DNA of 64,000 nt from Sulfitobacter sp. EhC04 (lineage in GTDB: Bacteria; Pseudomonadota; Alphaproteobacteria; Rhodobacterales; Rhodobacteraceae), in the NCBI RefSeq assembly GCF_001650875.1, contig NZ_LXYI01000011.1, positions 62,001 through 126,000 on the forward strand, written 5' to 3'. The notes beneath the pieces are model-generated. The model was given only the letters and a program-made list of their open reading frames with translations, searched no databases and had not been told where the DNA came from. A program made the position numbers and the translations under genes. The stretch's first letter is position 1. Each line of letters starts with the position of its first letter. Of the stretch, positions 8,664 through 17,537 are shown piece by piece.

Positions 8664-8698
8664 ACGCTGCACTATCCCCTGGTGAATGAGCCCGCGAT

Positions 8699-9889
8699 AT
8701 GATCCTGAATCTCGCCATCCTCGCCGCTGTTGCGATCTTCGGGGTTGTCCTGTGGTGGCCGGGCTTGCGGGCATCAGCCACCTGGCGGGCGATGACGACG
8801 CCGCTGGCCTCCATTATTGGCAGCGGGTTTCTGGTGCTGGGGCCGATCCTGGACAATCAATACGGGGCTTATGCCCCTGCGGTGATGCTGGCGCTTTGCG
8901 TCGGCAGTTACCTTCTGGGCGGTGCGATCCGGTACAACATGCGCGCGATGGCGGCGGGAACGACGCCCTGGCCGCAGGGAATCGAGACCCTGTCGTCATG
9001 GGCGCTCAGCTTTGCCTATATCGTGTCGGTGGCTTATTACCTCAACCTCTTTGGGGCCTTTGCGGTCAGCCTGACGCCTTTTGATGACGTGATCTTTGCC
9101 CGGATCGTGACCAGCGCCATCTACCTTGTCATTGCAGGGGTGGGCTGGACCCTTGGGTTCAAGTCGCTTGAGGCGATGGAATATCTTTCGGTCAGCGTCA
9201 AACTGGCGATCATCATGGGGTTGCTGGTCGGGCTGGGGTTCTTCTTTGTTGAAAAGTCCGGGCAGGGAGCGCTGGTGTTTCTCGGTCCGCAGATATCCGG
9301 CTGGGCGGCGCTGACGCTGGGCTTCGGGCTGATTGTGACGGTGCAGGGGTTCGAAACCTCGCGCTATCTGGGTGCCACCTATGATCCGGAGACGCGGGTG
9401 CGGTCGATGAAATGGGCGCAATGGCTCTCGGCGGTGATCTACATGACCTACATCGTGCTGATCAGCTATGCTTTTGCCCGCGAAGACCTGCAATTCAGCG
9501 AGACCGCGATTGTCGACATGATGGGGGTCATCACGCCGATCTTGCCGCTGTTGCTGGTTGCCGCGGCACTGGCCGCGCAGTTCAGCGCAGCAGTTGCCGA
9601 TACCAGCGGGTCGGGTGGCTTGATGGCGGAACTGTCGGGCCAGCGCATCCGTCCGCGCATGGGATATGTGATCCTGACCGTGGTGGGGCTGGGGCTGACA
9701 TGGGTGACGGATGTGTTCCAGATCATCAGCTATGCCTCACGCGCCTTTGCGGTCTATTACGCGCTGCAATCGGCCATCGCGGCTTTGGCAGCGCAGCAGC
9801 AGGGCCGCAGGCTCAGGGCTGCGGGGTTTGCGGCGCTGGCCGTGCTGGCTTTCGCGGTTGCCGTCTTTGGGCAGGCTGTCGAAGTTTAG
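8699..9889 (+). CDS. Polytopic membrane permease of unknown substrate
   Basis: A 396-residue integral membrane protein with about 10-12 hydrophobic helices along its whole length and no large soluble domain. The pattern ASIIGSGFLVLGPILDNQYG in helix 1-2 and ADTSGSGGLMAEL late in the protein recall the unwound helix segments of APC/LeuT-fold transporters such as amino-acid or nucleobase permeases, but I do not recognise a named family. No ribosome site is convincing. It lies between the putative 6S RNA and the YmdB-like gene, all on the plus strand. Confidence 0.7.
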   Translation: MILNLAILAAVAIFGVVLWWPGLRASATWRAMTTPLASIIGSGFLVLGPILDNQYGAYAPAVMLALCVGSYLLGGAIRYNMRAMAAGTTPWPQGIETLSSWALSFAYIVSVAYYLNLFGAFAVSLTPFDDVIFARIVTSAIYLVIAGVGWTLGFKSLEAMEYLSVSVKLAIIMGLLVGLGFFFVEKSGQGALVFLGPQISGWAALTLGFGLIVTVQGFETSRYLGATYDPETRVRSMKWAQWLSAVIYMTYIVLISYAFAREDLQFSETAIVDMMGVITPILPLLLVAAALAAQFSAAVADTSGSGGLMAELSGQRIRPRMGYVILTVVGLGLTWVTDVFQIISYASRAFAVYYALQSAIAALAAQQQGRRLRAAGFAALAVLAFAVAVFGQAVEV

Positions 9890-9947
9890 ACACCCTGCGG
9901 TCTGGCCCCTCTTGCCCTCAACCGCGCGGCGGCCTATCGCTGAGCAC

Positions 9948-10760
9948 ATGAAAATACTCTTTCTCGGCGATGTGATGGGCCGCGCGGGGCGCCGTGCCAT
10001 CACTGATAACCTTGCCCGCCTTCGGACCGAATGGAAGCTCGACTTCATTGTGGTGAACGGCGAAAACGCGACCTCCGGCATGGGGTTGTCTGCGCCACAT
10101 GCCAAGACCCTGCTGGAGGCGGGGGCGGATTGCCTGACGCTGGGCGATCATGCCTTTGATCAGAAGGACATGCTCAGCTTTATCGAGCAGGAGCCACGTA
10201 TCATCCGACCGCTGAACTTTTCGAAATCCGCGCCGGGCAAGGGCGCGCGGCTGTTCACGGCGCAGAACGGCAAGAAGGTTCTGGTGACGCAGGCGCTGGG
10301 CCAGGTCTTTATGAAACGTCCCTATGACGATCCGTTCTCGGCGCTGGAGCCGGTGTTGAAGACGCATCCGCTGGGCGGGCTGGCGCAGGCGATCATCGTG
10401 GACATGCATTGCGAGGCGACCTCGGAAAAGATGGCGATGGGCCATTGGTGCGACGGGCGGGCCTCGCTGGTGGTGGGCACCCATACCCATGTGCCGACAG
10501 CGGATGCGATGATCCTGCCCGGCGGCACGGGTTATCTGACCGATGCGGGCATGTGCGGCGACTATCATTCCGTCATCGGCATGGAAAAGGCGGAACCCCT
10601 GCGCCGTTTCATCACCGGAATGCCAAAGGAACGCTTCACCCCCGCCAATGGCGAGGCCAGCCTGTCGGGTGTCTATCTTGAGACCGACGACCGCAGCGGG
10701 CGGGCGACCCGCGTTGTTCCCGTGCGCACGGGCGGCGTGTTGCAGGAAAGCACGCCCTGA
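9948..10760 (+). CDS. TIGR00282-family metallophosphoesterase (YmdB-like)
   Basis: A 270-residue cytosolic metallophosphoesterase; the Bacillus relative YmdB hydrolyses 2',3'-cyclic nucleotides and affects biofilm and sporulation decisions. Metal and active-site motifs are intact: GDVMGRAGR at 7-15, VNGENATSGMGL near 35-46, GDHAFDQKD near 66-74, MHCEATSEKMA and the late GTHTHVPTAD. I use the ATG at 9948, which matches the family N terminus MKILFLGDVMG; the frame is open upstream, inside the preceding gene, but that extension is not family-like. Target nucleotides in this organism are unknown. Confidence 0.88.
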   Translation: MKILFLGDVMGRAGRRAITDNLARLRTEWKLDFIVVNGENATSGMGLSAPHAKTLLEAGADCLTLGDHAFDQKDMLSFIEQEPRIIRPLNFSKSAPGKGARLFTAQNGKKVLVTQALGQVFMKRPYDDPFSALEPVLKTHPLGGLAQAIIVDMHCEATSEKMAMGHWCDGRASLVVGTHTHVPTADAMILPGGTGYLTDAGMCGDYHSVIGMEKAEPLRRFITGMPKERFTPANGEASLSGVYLETDDRSGRATRVVPVRTGGVLQESTP

Positions 10761-10876
10761 CGCCCTGTTGCATGCTGTTTTCAGGCTCCGGCGGTGACCT
10801 GTAGTGCGGGTGCTGCTTGCAGCGCGCAGCGCTATGGACCAATGTGTCCGCTGACCCATAAAGAAGTTGAAACGCC

Positions 10877-12652
10877 TTGCTGAACTTCCTGAGTTTTTCC
10901 CAAACCGAAAGCGCGGTTCTTACGCTTGCCGTCGTTGTGATCATGTTCGTGCTTTTCCTGCGCGAATCCTTCCCGACGGAGGTTGTCGCCATCGCCGGTG
11001 CCGCAACCCTGCTGGCCATCGGTGTCTTGCCCTACCAGGACGCGCAGGCGGTGCTGTCCAACTCCGCGCCCTGGACCATTGCCGCGATGTTCATCGTGAT
11101 GGGGGCGCTGGTGCGCACCGGGGCACTGGATGTGCTGACGCAGACCGCTGAACGCTATGCCCGCAGCCATCCCAAGACGGCGGTGATCGGGGTGATCCTG
11201 TCGGTGATGGGGGCATCCGCGATCATGAACAACACCCCTGTGGTGGTGGTGATGATCCCGGTTGTCGTGCAGCTCAGCAAGACCCTGGGCACCAAGGCCT
11301 CGAAGCTGCTTATCCCGCTCAGCTATGCGGCGATCATGGGCGGGTCGCTGACCCTGATCGGGACATCGACAAACCTGCTGGTGGACGGTGTGGCGCGGTC
11401 GCAGGGGCTTGAACCCTTTGGCATCTTCGAGATTCTGCCGATCGGCTTGGTGGTCTGCTTTACCGGGCTGATCTACATGGGCCTGCTGGGGCGCAAGCTG
11501 CTGCCAGATCGCGACAGCATGGCAACCATGCTCAGCGACCGGTCCAGGATGAAGTTCTTTACCGAGGCGGTGATCCCGCCCGAAAGCAACCTGATCGGAC
11601 GCGAAGTTCTGGACGTGAACCTGTTCAAGCGTGAAGGCGTGCGCCTGATCGACGTGATCCGGGGCGACCAGTCGCTGCGCCGCGCGTTGCAGGGGGTTGA
11701 ACTGCAGGTGGGTGACCGGGTTGTGCTGCGCACCGAGATGACGGAACTGCTGAGCCTTCAGAACAACAAGGAACTCAAACGTGTTGACCAGCTTTCGGCG
11801 GTAGAGACCCGCACGGTGGAAGTGCTGATCACGCCGGGCTGCCGGATGATCGGGCGCTCGCTGGGGTCGATGCGCCTGCGCCGCCGCTATGGGGTTTATC
11901 CGTTGGCCGTACACCGGCGGAACCAGAACATCGGCCGCCAGCTGGACGATCTGATCGTCAAGGTGGGCGATACCCTGCTGCTGGAAGGCGCGCCGGAGGA
12001 CATCCAGCGTCTGGCCGCGGATATGGAGCTGGTAGATGTCAGCCAACCCTCTGCACGGGCCTTCCGACGCGGCCATGCGCCCATCGCAATTGGCGCGTTG
12101 ATCGGGATCGTGGTGCTGGCGGCGCTGAACGTCGCCCCGATTCTGCTGCTGGCGGTGATCGCGGTGGCGCTGGTGCTTGTCACCGGGTGCATCGACGCGG
12201 AAGAGGCGTTTTCCTTTATCGACGGGCGGCTGCTTGCGCTGATTTTCGCCATGCTTGCGGTGGGCGCCGGTTTGCAGAACTCCGGTGCGATTGCGCTGCT
12301 GGTGGATGGCATCGCGCCGACACTGGGAACCCTGCCGCCCGGTGCCGTGCTCTTTGCGGTATTCCTGCTGACCACGATCCTGACCGAGGTGGTGTCAAAC
12401 AACGCGGTGGCGGTGATCATGACGCCAATTGCGATTTCGCTGGCCACTGCGCTGGGGATGGACCCGCGCCCGCTGGTGGTGGCGGTGATGATCGCGGCAT
12501 CCTGCGCCTTTGCCACGCCGATCGGGTATCAGACCAACACGCTGGTCTATGGCCCCGGCGGCTATCGCTTTACCGACTTCCTGCGCATCGGTGTTCCGCT
12601 CAACCTGCTGATGTCGGTCGTGGCAAGCCTGGCGATCCCGTTCTTCTTCTGA
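10877..12652 (+). CDS. SLC13/DASS-family transporter with two RCK_C (TrkA-C) domains
   Basis: A 591-residue inner-membrane anion/Na+ symporter-like protein. An N-terminal membrane half (to about 210) contains SAIMNNTPVVVVMIPVV and GTSTNLLV; two TrkA-C ligand-binding domains follow (about 215-300 and 305-390, e.g. IGREVLDVNLFKREGVRLID); a second membrane half has the mirrored TEVVSNNAVAVIMTPIAI and GYQTNTLVYGPGGYRFTDF. Sulfate, dicarboxylates or other anions are possible substrates. The likely start is TTG at 10877 with AAGAAG upstream; no ATG gives the full first helix. A second transporter of the same design lies at 15514-17286. Confidence 0.88.
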   Translation: MLNFLSFSQTESAVLTLAVVVIMFVLFLRESFPTEVVAIAGAATLLAIGVLPYQDAQAVLSNSAPWTIAAMFIVMGALVRTGALDVLTQTAERYARSHPKTAVIGVILSVMGASAIMNNTPVVVVMIPVVVQLSKTLGTKASKLLIPLSYAAIMGGSLTLIGTSTNLLVDGVARSQGLEPFGIFEILPIGLVVCFTGLIYMGLLGRKLLPDRDSMATMLSDRSRMKFFTEAVIPPESNLIGREVLDVNLFKREGVRLIDVIRGDQSLRRALQGVELQVGDRVVLRTEMTELLSLQNNKELKRVDQLSAVETRTVEVLITPGCRMIGRSLGSMRLRRRYGVYPLAVHRRNQNIGRQLDDLIVKVGDTLLLEGAPEDIQRLAADMELVDVSQPSARAFRRGHAPIAIGALIGIVVLAALNVAPILLLAVIAVALVLVTGCIDAEEAFSFIDGRLLALIFAMLAVGAGLQNSGAIALLVDGIAPTLGTLPPGAVLFAVFLLTTILTEVVSNNAVAVIMTPIAISLATALGMDPRPLVVAVMIAASCAFATPIGYQTNTLVYGPGGYRFTDFLRIGVPLNLLMSVVASLAIPFFF

Positions 12653-12667
12653 GCGGGCGCACCGGCG

Positions 12668-13702
12668 TCAGGCGCTGCGCTTTTCGACCCGCTCGGCCAG
12701 GATCTCGGCAAAGCCGTCGCGCGCGGTGATAAAGTTCCGGGTCAGCGGGGCGGTCAGGGTGGTCTGATCAGAGAAATAGGCCCCGACCTCGGCAATATGC
12801 ACGGCAAAGGCGGGGTTGCGGCCCGCGTCGTCGTATTTGCGGATGTGATGCTTGCTGGCCCAGCCGCGTTTGCTGGCCTCGCGGGTGACGAGGTTCAGCC
12901 GCTGGATGGCATGGAACGTCGTGTAGATCGCCAGGTAATGCATGTAGTCGTCCAGCGGGATGCCGCAGGAGGTGTCAAAGCTGTCGATCATCACATCGAC
13001 CATCTGGTCCGGTGCGATGGGCCAGGCTTCGTCTCCGATCAGCCAGGCAAAATCCTCGGCGCCGTGGCGCATCCCGGCATATTCGAAATCGAACCAGCGC
13101 AGGCGGTCGTCATCGCCCAGGGCGGCATTGCCTGACCGGCAGTCCCATTTGACGAACTGGTGCCCGGTGATCGCAACCGCAGCGCAGGCGGCGTTGCGGT
13201 CAAAGCTGTCGGAGATGCCGCCGGTCAGCCCATCCAACTGGTCAATCCCGCCGATGAAGTTCTCGACCCAAGAATCCGTCGCGCCCAGATGCGGCATGAT
13301 CTTGTGCAGGTCGGTCTTGCGGGCTGCGGCGTGAATGCGGAACAGGGCCGCGACCGCCTCTGCGGCAAGGTCGAGCCGGCGGTCGCTGCTGACCGTGGGG
13401 ATCAGCGTGTTCAGCCGGCGCGCGCCGACGTCGGACTGGAACATCACCTCGCCAACGACACCGAGGCAGACCGGCAGGTCGTCGCAATGTTCGTTCAGCG
13501 ATTGCAGGACATGCGCCTCAAGGTGGGTGCGGCGAAAGTTGGGGCGCAGGGTGGCAATCACGCTGCGCCCGCCGATCCGCAGCCGAAAGCTGGATCGGCT
13601 TTCACCGCCCGGCGCCGTCACATCCTCGACCGGGCGGCCAAAGAAGGTCTCGGCGGTGCTGACAATATGCTGTCGGGTGGATGTCTTGCCGTCTTCGGTC
13701 AT
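12668..13702 (-). CDS. Aminoglycoside phosphotransferase (APH)/choline-kinase-like protein
   Basis: A 344-residue soluble kinase-fold protein. HQFVKWDCRSGNAAL around residue 195 corresponds to the catalytic loop, although the usual HGD-x-x-x-x-N is altered, and LRWFDFEYAGMRHGAEDFAW around 220 holds the metal-binding D. Such proteins phosphorylate small alcohols, sugars or antibiotics; the substrate here is unknown. The ATG at 13700-13702 has AGGGAA nine bases upstream; an in-frame start 20 codons earlier is less likely. It is convergent with the SLC13 gene, separated by 15 bp. Confidence 0.7.
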   Translation of the reverse strand: MTEDGKTSTRQHIVSTAETFFGRPVEDVTAPGGESRSSFRLRIGGRSVIATLRPNFRRTHLEAHVLQSLNEHCDDLPVCLGVVGEVMFQSDVGARRLNTLIPTVSSDRRLDLAAEAVAALFRIHAAARKTDLHKIMPHLGATDSWVENFIGGIDQLDGLTGGISDSFDRNAACAAVAITGHQFVKWDCRSGNAALGDDDRLRWFDFEYAGMRHGAEDFAWLIGDEAWPIAPDQMVDVMIDSFDTSCGIPLDDYMHYLAIYTTFHAIQRLNLVTREASKRGWASKHHIRKYDDAGRNPAFAVHIAEVGAYFSDQTTLTAPLTRNFITARDGFAEILAERVEKRSA

Positions 13703-14036
13703 GGGGCATTCCCTGTGTGTCTGCGCGTTGCCGCAGCGGTTAGCCCAGCTTCTTGACGACAATATGGCCTTTCTCGGGCCGGGATGCAGATGATTCGGGG
13801 ATGGTCACGGCCCATTGGCCGGGTTCCTAAAACAATGTTGGAAGATGCCTCTCAACTGTTTCTAAAATAGGCTCCAAAACCTTATAAATAAGGCAAAAAT
13901 CGTCAAAAGGTTTGTTCGATTCAGGCCCGCCGGGGTAAATATGGCCATCGCCTGACGATCAGGAAACCCGTCGCGCGCCGGACCTTTCCGGCACGCCCTT
14001 GAGCGTTGGCCATTCGTATTTGAAAAGGAAGCGGAC
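13703..14036. other. 334-bp gap: probable promoter region of the heptad-repeat gene
   Basis: No gene is seen. Bases 13830-13920 are strikingly AT-rich for this chromosome and contain the palindrome CCTTAT-AA-ATAAGG (13880-13893 region). Nearer the gene are two short hairpins, CCTGA-CGA-TCAGG and GCCGG-ACCTTT-CCGGC. AAGGAAG at 14024-14030 is a strong ribosome site for the ATG at 14037. The region is also upstream of the divergent APH-type gene. Confidence 0.5.
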
Positions 14037-15419
14037 ATGACATTCAGATTTTCGAGCTTTGGCTCGTGGGGAAAGACGCCGGTAAAGGCGTCGTGGAATT
14101 CCAACAACCATACGAACAAGTTCTTTGGCAACACCTGGGGCCACGGTTCCGATGGCACCGGCAAGGGTTCTGACGGCACCGGCAAGGGGTCTGATGGCTC
14201 TGGCAAGGGCTTTGACTGGTTCAATGGCAGCGGCAAAGGGTCCGATGGGACCGGCAAGGGGTCTGACGGCAGCGGCAAAGGGTCCGATGGCACAGGCAAA
14301 GCGTCCGATGGCATGGGCAAAGGCTCCGATGGCACCGGCAAGGCGTCTGGTGGCACCGGCAAAGGGTCGGGCGGCGAGGCCTGCGGTGGCGATTCCTACC
14401 ACAACGGCGGCGTCGAAGGTTCGAAATTCTCCAATTGGTACGACAACCACCTGTCGGACCATTTCGACAAGTCGCATTTTGGCGGTAAATTCGGGAAGTG
14501 GTTCGATCACCAGGATGGCACCGGCAAAGGCTCTGACGGCACTGGCAAAGGCTCTGACGGCACCGGCAAGGGATCGGATGGTTCCGGCAAAGGTTGGCCC
14601 TGGGGTTCCGACGGCACCGGCAAAGGTTCCGATGGCACCGGCAAGGGCTCTGACGGCACGGGCAAAGGGTCTGACGGCACTGGCAAAGGGTCCGACGGCA
14701 CCGGCAAAGGGTCCGACGGCACTGGCAAAGGCTCTGATGGCACCGGCAAAGGGTCCTGCGGAACCAAGGGTACGGAAGAACCGGAGACACCGACAGAAGA
14801 GCCTGATGACGGCAAGGTCACCCATCACTATACAATGGGCGATGAGGGCGAGATCGACATCTCGGTCACGCAGGACCTTCAGGGACAATTGTTTGTCAGC
14901 ATCAGCCAGGCCAACTTTGAAGGCGAACCGCTGGACATCGACGGTCTGTTCTTCAACCTGACGGATGACAGCGAACTCAGTTCATTGAACTTCTTCCCGG
15001 ATGAAAACGCGCCGGGCTATGAGCTGACCGATGTGCAGGCAGCGGCCGACAGCGTTACCACCCTGCCCAACGGTGCCGGTGTGGAACAGCCCTATGACGT
15101 CGGGTTGCAGTTCGGTCAGGTTGCGGACAGCACGGAGGGTACGGTCACCCAGACCAACTTTACCCTGTGGTCGGACGATGGCCCCGTCAACTTTGACGAC
15201 ATCGACCTGTCGGGCATGCGCCTGGTGGTCAACTCCGACACCGCAGATGGCGAAGTGCTGGGCGTCAGCGCAAGCGACGATCCTGACTTTGACCCTGCCG
15301 ATGGGGCCGATGACAGCGAAATCACGGTTGCGGACGTGATGGGCCTGATGACGGTCGAACTGGACGAAGAAGAAGAGATCGAGGATCTCGAAGAAGAAGA
15401 GGACCTGATGGAGGTCTGA
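14037..15419 (+). CDS. Low-complexity GSDGTGK heptad-repeat protein with beta-rich domain and acidic tail
   Basis: A 460-residue protein I cannot assign. Residues 1-36 are rich in W, F, H and N with no signal peptide. Residues 37-114 and 159-243 are arrays of the heptapeptide GSDGTGK and close variants (GSDGSGK, ASDGMGK); the last seven units are identical. Aromatic/histidine islands interrupt them: GFDWFNGSGK (58-67), a 40-residue segment with SNWYDNHLSDHFDKSHF (about 115-158), and GWPW (187-190). A TEEPETPTEEP linker leads to a probable beta-sandwich (261-415, including DIDGLFFNLTDDSEL and DLSGMRLVVNSD), then an acidic tail (436-460, mostly E and D). Lys and Asp alternate, so the arrays are near neutral. 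It stands alone, with its own terminator. A secreted surface polymer is my inference. Confidence 0.85.
   Translation: MTFRFSSFGSWGKTPVKASWNSNNHTNKFFGNTWGHGSDGTGKGSDGTGKGSDGSGKGFDWFNGSGKGSDGTGKGSDGSGKGSDGTGKASDGMGKGSDGTGKASGGTGKGSGGEACGGDSYHNGGVEGSKFSNWYDNHLSDHFDKSHFGGKFGKWFDHQDGTGKGSDGTGKGSDGTGKGSDGSGKGWPWGSDGTGKGSDGTGKGSDGTGKGSDGTGKGSDGTGKGSDGTGKGSDGTGKGSCGTKGTEEPETPTEEPDDGKVTHHYTMGDEGEIDISVTQDLQGQLFVSISQANFEGEPLDIDGLFFNLTDDSELSSLNFFPDENAPGYELTDVQAAADSVTTLPNGAGVEQPYDVGLQFGQVADSTEGTVTQTNFTLWSDDGPVNFDDIDLSGMRLVVNSDTADGEVLGVSASDDPDFDPADGADDSEITVADVMGLMTVELDEEEEIEDLEEEEDLMEV
14145..14378 (+). repeat. First block of 21-bp coding repeats (GSDGTGK)
   Basis: About ten 21-bp units encode GSDGTGK variants. 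Third positions differ between units (GGC/GGG, TCT/TCC, GAT/GAC) while the residues are kept. This indicates selection on the protein rather than very recent copying. One unit is expanded with aromatic residues (DWF). Confidence 0.9.
14511..14765 (+). repeat. Second block of 21-bp coding repeats (GSDGTGK)
   Basis: Four units, a GWPW interruption, and then seven protein-identical GSDGTGK units ending in a GSCGTKG variant. The unit is 21 bp, so copy-number change would not break the frame. The same periodicity keeps several antisense frames open, which explains long spurious frames on the other strand. Confidence 0.9.
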
Positions 15420-15443
15420 CCTTCCATCACTCGTCCAAACCAG

Positions 15444-15470
15444 AGGCGCGCGGGAAACCGCGCGCCTTTT
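15444..15470 (+). terminator. Rho-independent terminator of the heptad-repeat gene
   Basis: A perfect 10-bp stem, AGGCGCGCGG (15444-15453) and CCGCGCGCCT (15458-15467), with a GAAA loop followed by a short T run. It starts 25 bp after the stop codon. It lies 44 bp from the end of the convergent SLC13 gene, which may also use it. Confidence 0.85.
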
Positions 15471-15513
15471 GCGTTGCAGCAGTCAGGTTGGATTTGACGC
15501 CGGGTGCCGGGGG

Positions 15514-17286
15514 TCAGAGCGGCCAGAAGAACAGGATCGCGGGGATCGAAACGGTGACCACGATGATCTCCAGCGGCAGCCCCATACGCCAGTAATCCCC
15601 AAAGGAATAGCCGCCGGGGCCAAGGATCAGCGTGTTGTTCTTGTGACCGATGGGCGTCAGGAAAGCGGAGGATGCCGCAACGGCCACGGCCATCAGGAAG
15701 GGATCGGGCGACACATTCAGCGACTGGGCCATCTGGATGCCCACAGGTGCCGCCACAATGGTGGTGGCGGTGTTGTTCAGCACATCCGACAGCGACATCG
15801 TGACCACCATCAGCACGGTCAGCACGATCCAGGGGGCAAGGCCTTCGGTCAGCCCCACCAGCGCGCCCGCGATCAATTCGGTCCCGCCGGAGGTTTCCAG
15901 CGCCGCGCCCAGCGGGATCATCGACCCCAGCAGCACGACAACAGGCCATTCGATATGGGTGTAGAGCTCTGCCAATGGGACAATCCGGGTCAGCACATAG
16001 GCCACCACCACCAGCCCCAGCGCGATGGGCAGGTAGATCAGCCCGATGCTGGCCGCCGCCACCGCCCCGCCGAACAACCCGATGGCCAGCCAGACCTTGG
16101 CGTTGTCCGTGACGGTCAGCCCCCGGTCCGCCAGCGGCAGGACCCCCAGCCAGTCGGTGACATGGGCCGCGGTTTCGCGCGGGACCAGCAGCAACAGGAT
16201 ATCGCCTGGCTGAATTTCGGTGCTGCGCAGTGACGAGGTGATTTTGCGCCCCTTGCGCGATATGCCCAGCAGGATCGTGCGTTGCCGCCAGGCCAGACCC
16301 ACCGCCTGCGCCGTGCGCCCGGTCAGGCGGGAGTTCTCCGGCACCACAACTTCGATGACTTCGACGCCTTCGCCGCCTGCCTTCAGCCGTTCCTCGCGGC
16401 TTTCGTCGGCCAGTGCGAGGTCCAGCGTGGTGCGGAATTCGTCCAGTGCGTCCGGCGTCGCCTCCAGCACCAGAGCATCGCCCGCCATCAGCGTGACATT
16501 GCGCGACTGGCCATAGCGGCGCTTGCCATCGCGGATCAGGCCAAGGATCGCGACATCGGATTTCTCTGCCGTTTCGAACAGTTCAGACAGCCGCTTGCCG
16601 ATCTGCTTGTTGTCTTCGGGGAGGGTCAGTTCGGCGATGTATTGCGAAATGTCCTCGGCATCCAGCGTCGCATCCTCGCGGGTGGGGATCAGCCGCCAAC
16701 CGATCAGCGCGACAAAGATCAGTCCGGCAATCGCCGCGATCCCGCCGACCGGGGCAAAGTCGAACATCTTGAAGGGGGCACCCAGTGACTCCTGCCTGAT
16801 GCTGGCGATGATGATGTTGGGCGGCGTGCCGATCAGCGTGGCCATGCCGCCCAGAATGGTGGCAAAGCTCAGTGGCATCAGGCTGAGACCCGGCTGCCGG
16901 CCCGCCTTGCGCGCGGTCTGAATGTCCACCGGCATCAGCAGGGCCAGGGCCGCGACATTGTTCATGAAGGCCGACAGCACCCCGCCGATGGCCCCCATCA
17001 GCGTGATATGCGCGCCCAGGCTGCGCGAGGCATCCACCAGCGTGCGCGTGATCAGAAACACCGCGCCCGACCGCACCAGCCCGGCAGAGACCACCAGCAC
17101 CAGCGCCACCACCAGCGTGGCCGGGTGGCCAAAGCCGTCAAAGGCGTCTTTGCTGGGCACCACCCCCAGCACGACCCCTGCCATCAGGGCGGCAAACGCC
17201 ACAAGGTCATAGCGGAACCTGCCCCAGAGCAGCAGCCCGAAAACCGCGCCGAAGAGGGTGAAGAGAATGATCTGATCTGTGCTCAT
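15514..17286 (-). CDS. SLC13-family permease with two RCK_C (TrkA-C) domains
   Basis: A 590-residue inner-membrane protein of the same architecture as the transporter at 10877-12652: membrane half 1 (SAFMNNVAALALLMPV, then GTPPNIIIAS), two TrkA-C domains (about 205-300 and 305-400, with QIGKRLSELFETAEKSDVAI and NSRLTGRTAQAVGLAWRQRT), and membrane half 2 (SDVLNNTATTIVAAPVGI and GHKNNTLILGPGGYSFGDYW). The paired N-N-T/P motifs are typical of DASS substrate and sodium sites. The two proteins are clearly diverged from each other. Transported anion unknown; sulfate or a dicarboxylate is plausible from the family. Confidence 0.88.
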   Translation of the reverse strand: MSTDQIILFTLFGAVFGLLLWGRFRYDLVAFAALMAGVVLGVVPSKDAFDGFGHPATLVVALVLVVSAGLVRSGAVFLITRTLVDASRSLGAHITLMGAIGGVLSAFMNNVAALALLMPVDIQTARKAGRQPGLSLMPLSFATILGGMATLIGTPPNIIIASIRQESLGAPFKMFDFAPVGGIAAIAGLIFVALIGWRLIPTREDATLDAEDISQYIAELTLPEDNKQIGKRLSELFETAEKSDVAILGLIRDGKRRYGQSRNVTLMAGDALVLEATPDALDEFRTTLDLALADESREERLKAGGEGVEVIEVVVPENSRLTGRTAQAVGLAWRQRTILLGISRKGRKITSSLRSTEIQPGDILLLLVPRETAAHVTDWLGVLPLADRGLTVTDNAKVWLAIGLFGGAVAAASIGLIYLPIALGLVVVAYVLTRIVPLAELYTHIEWPVVVLLGSMIPLGAALETSGGTELIAGALVGLTEGLAPWIVLTVLMVVTMSLSDVLNNTATTIVAAPVGIQMAQSLNVSPDPFLMAVAVAASSAFLTPIGHKNNTLILGPGGYSFGDYWRMGLPLEIIVVTVSIPAILFFWPL

Positions 17287-17472
17287 GACACAGGTGTAAC
17301 TTGGATGGATCAGGGGGGAAAGCGAACATTGCCGTGGTCCGTTGACCTGCGCGATACGTAGATGGGGTTGATATGATTGCCTTTTGTCACGGTTGCATCG
17401 GGTCGCCCGGCGGGGTGCGGGACGCAGGCAACTGCGCCGGCCCGGAAAGGTTGCGTGAAAGGGCGCTGTGGC

Positions 17473-17501
17473 TTGTTTGGACCAATGCGCTCATTTATAG
17501 A
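17473..17501 (+). promoter_or_regulatory. Candidate promoter of yebC
   Basis: TTGTTT (17473-17478) and TATAGA (17496-17501) are separated by 17 bp and lie 36 bp before the yebC ATG. The spacing is ideal and each hexamer is a partial match to the housekeeping consensus. The rest of the 251-bp gap upstream holds no gene I can support. Confidence 0.35.
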
Positions 17502-17537
17502 GGCGCGACACCAGCTTTCACTGAACAAGAGGTTTCC

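Noticed and set aside
14145-14765. CRISPR-like regular repeats
   Set aside because: The repeats are contiguous 21-bp coding units without unique spacers of similar size, and no cas gene is present.
13862-14888. Long minus-strand reading frames rich in LPVPSEP- or AGA-type repeats over the heptad gene
   Set aside because: A 21-bp repeat keeps several frames open. Ribosome site, terminator, codon variation and sensible domains all support only the plus-strand frame.
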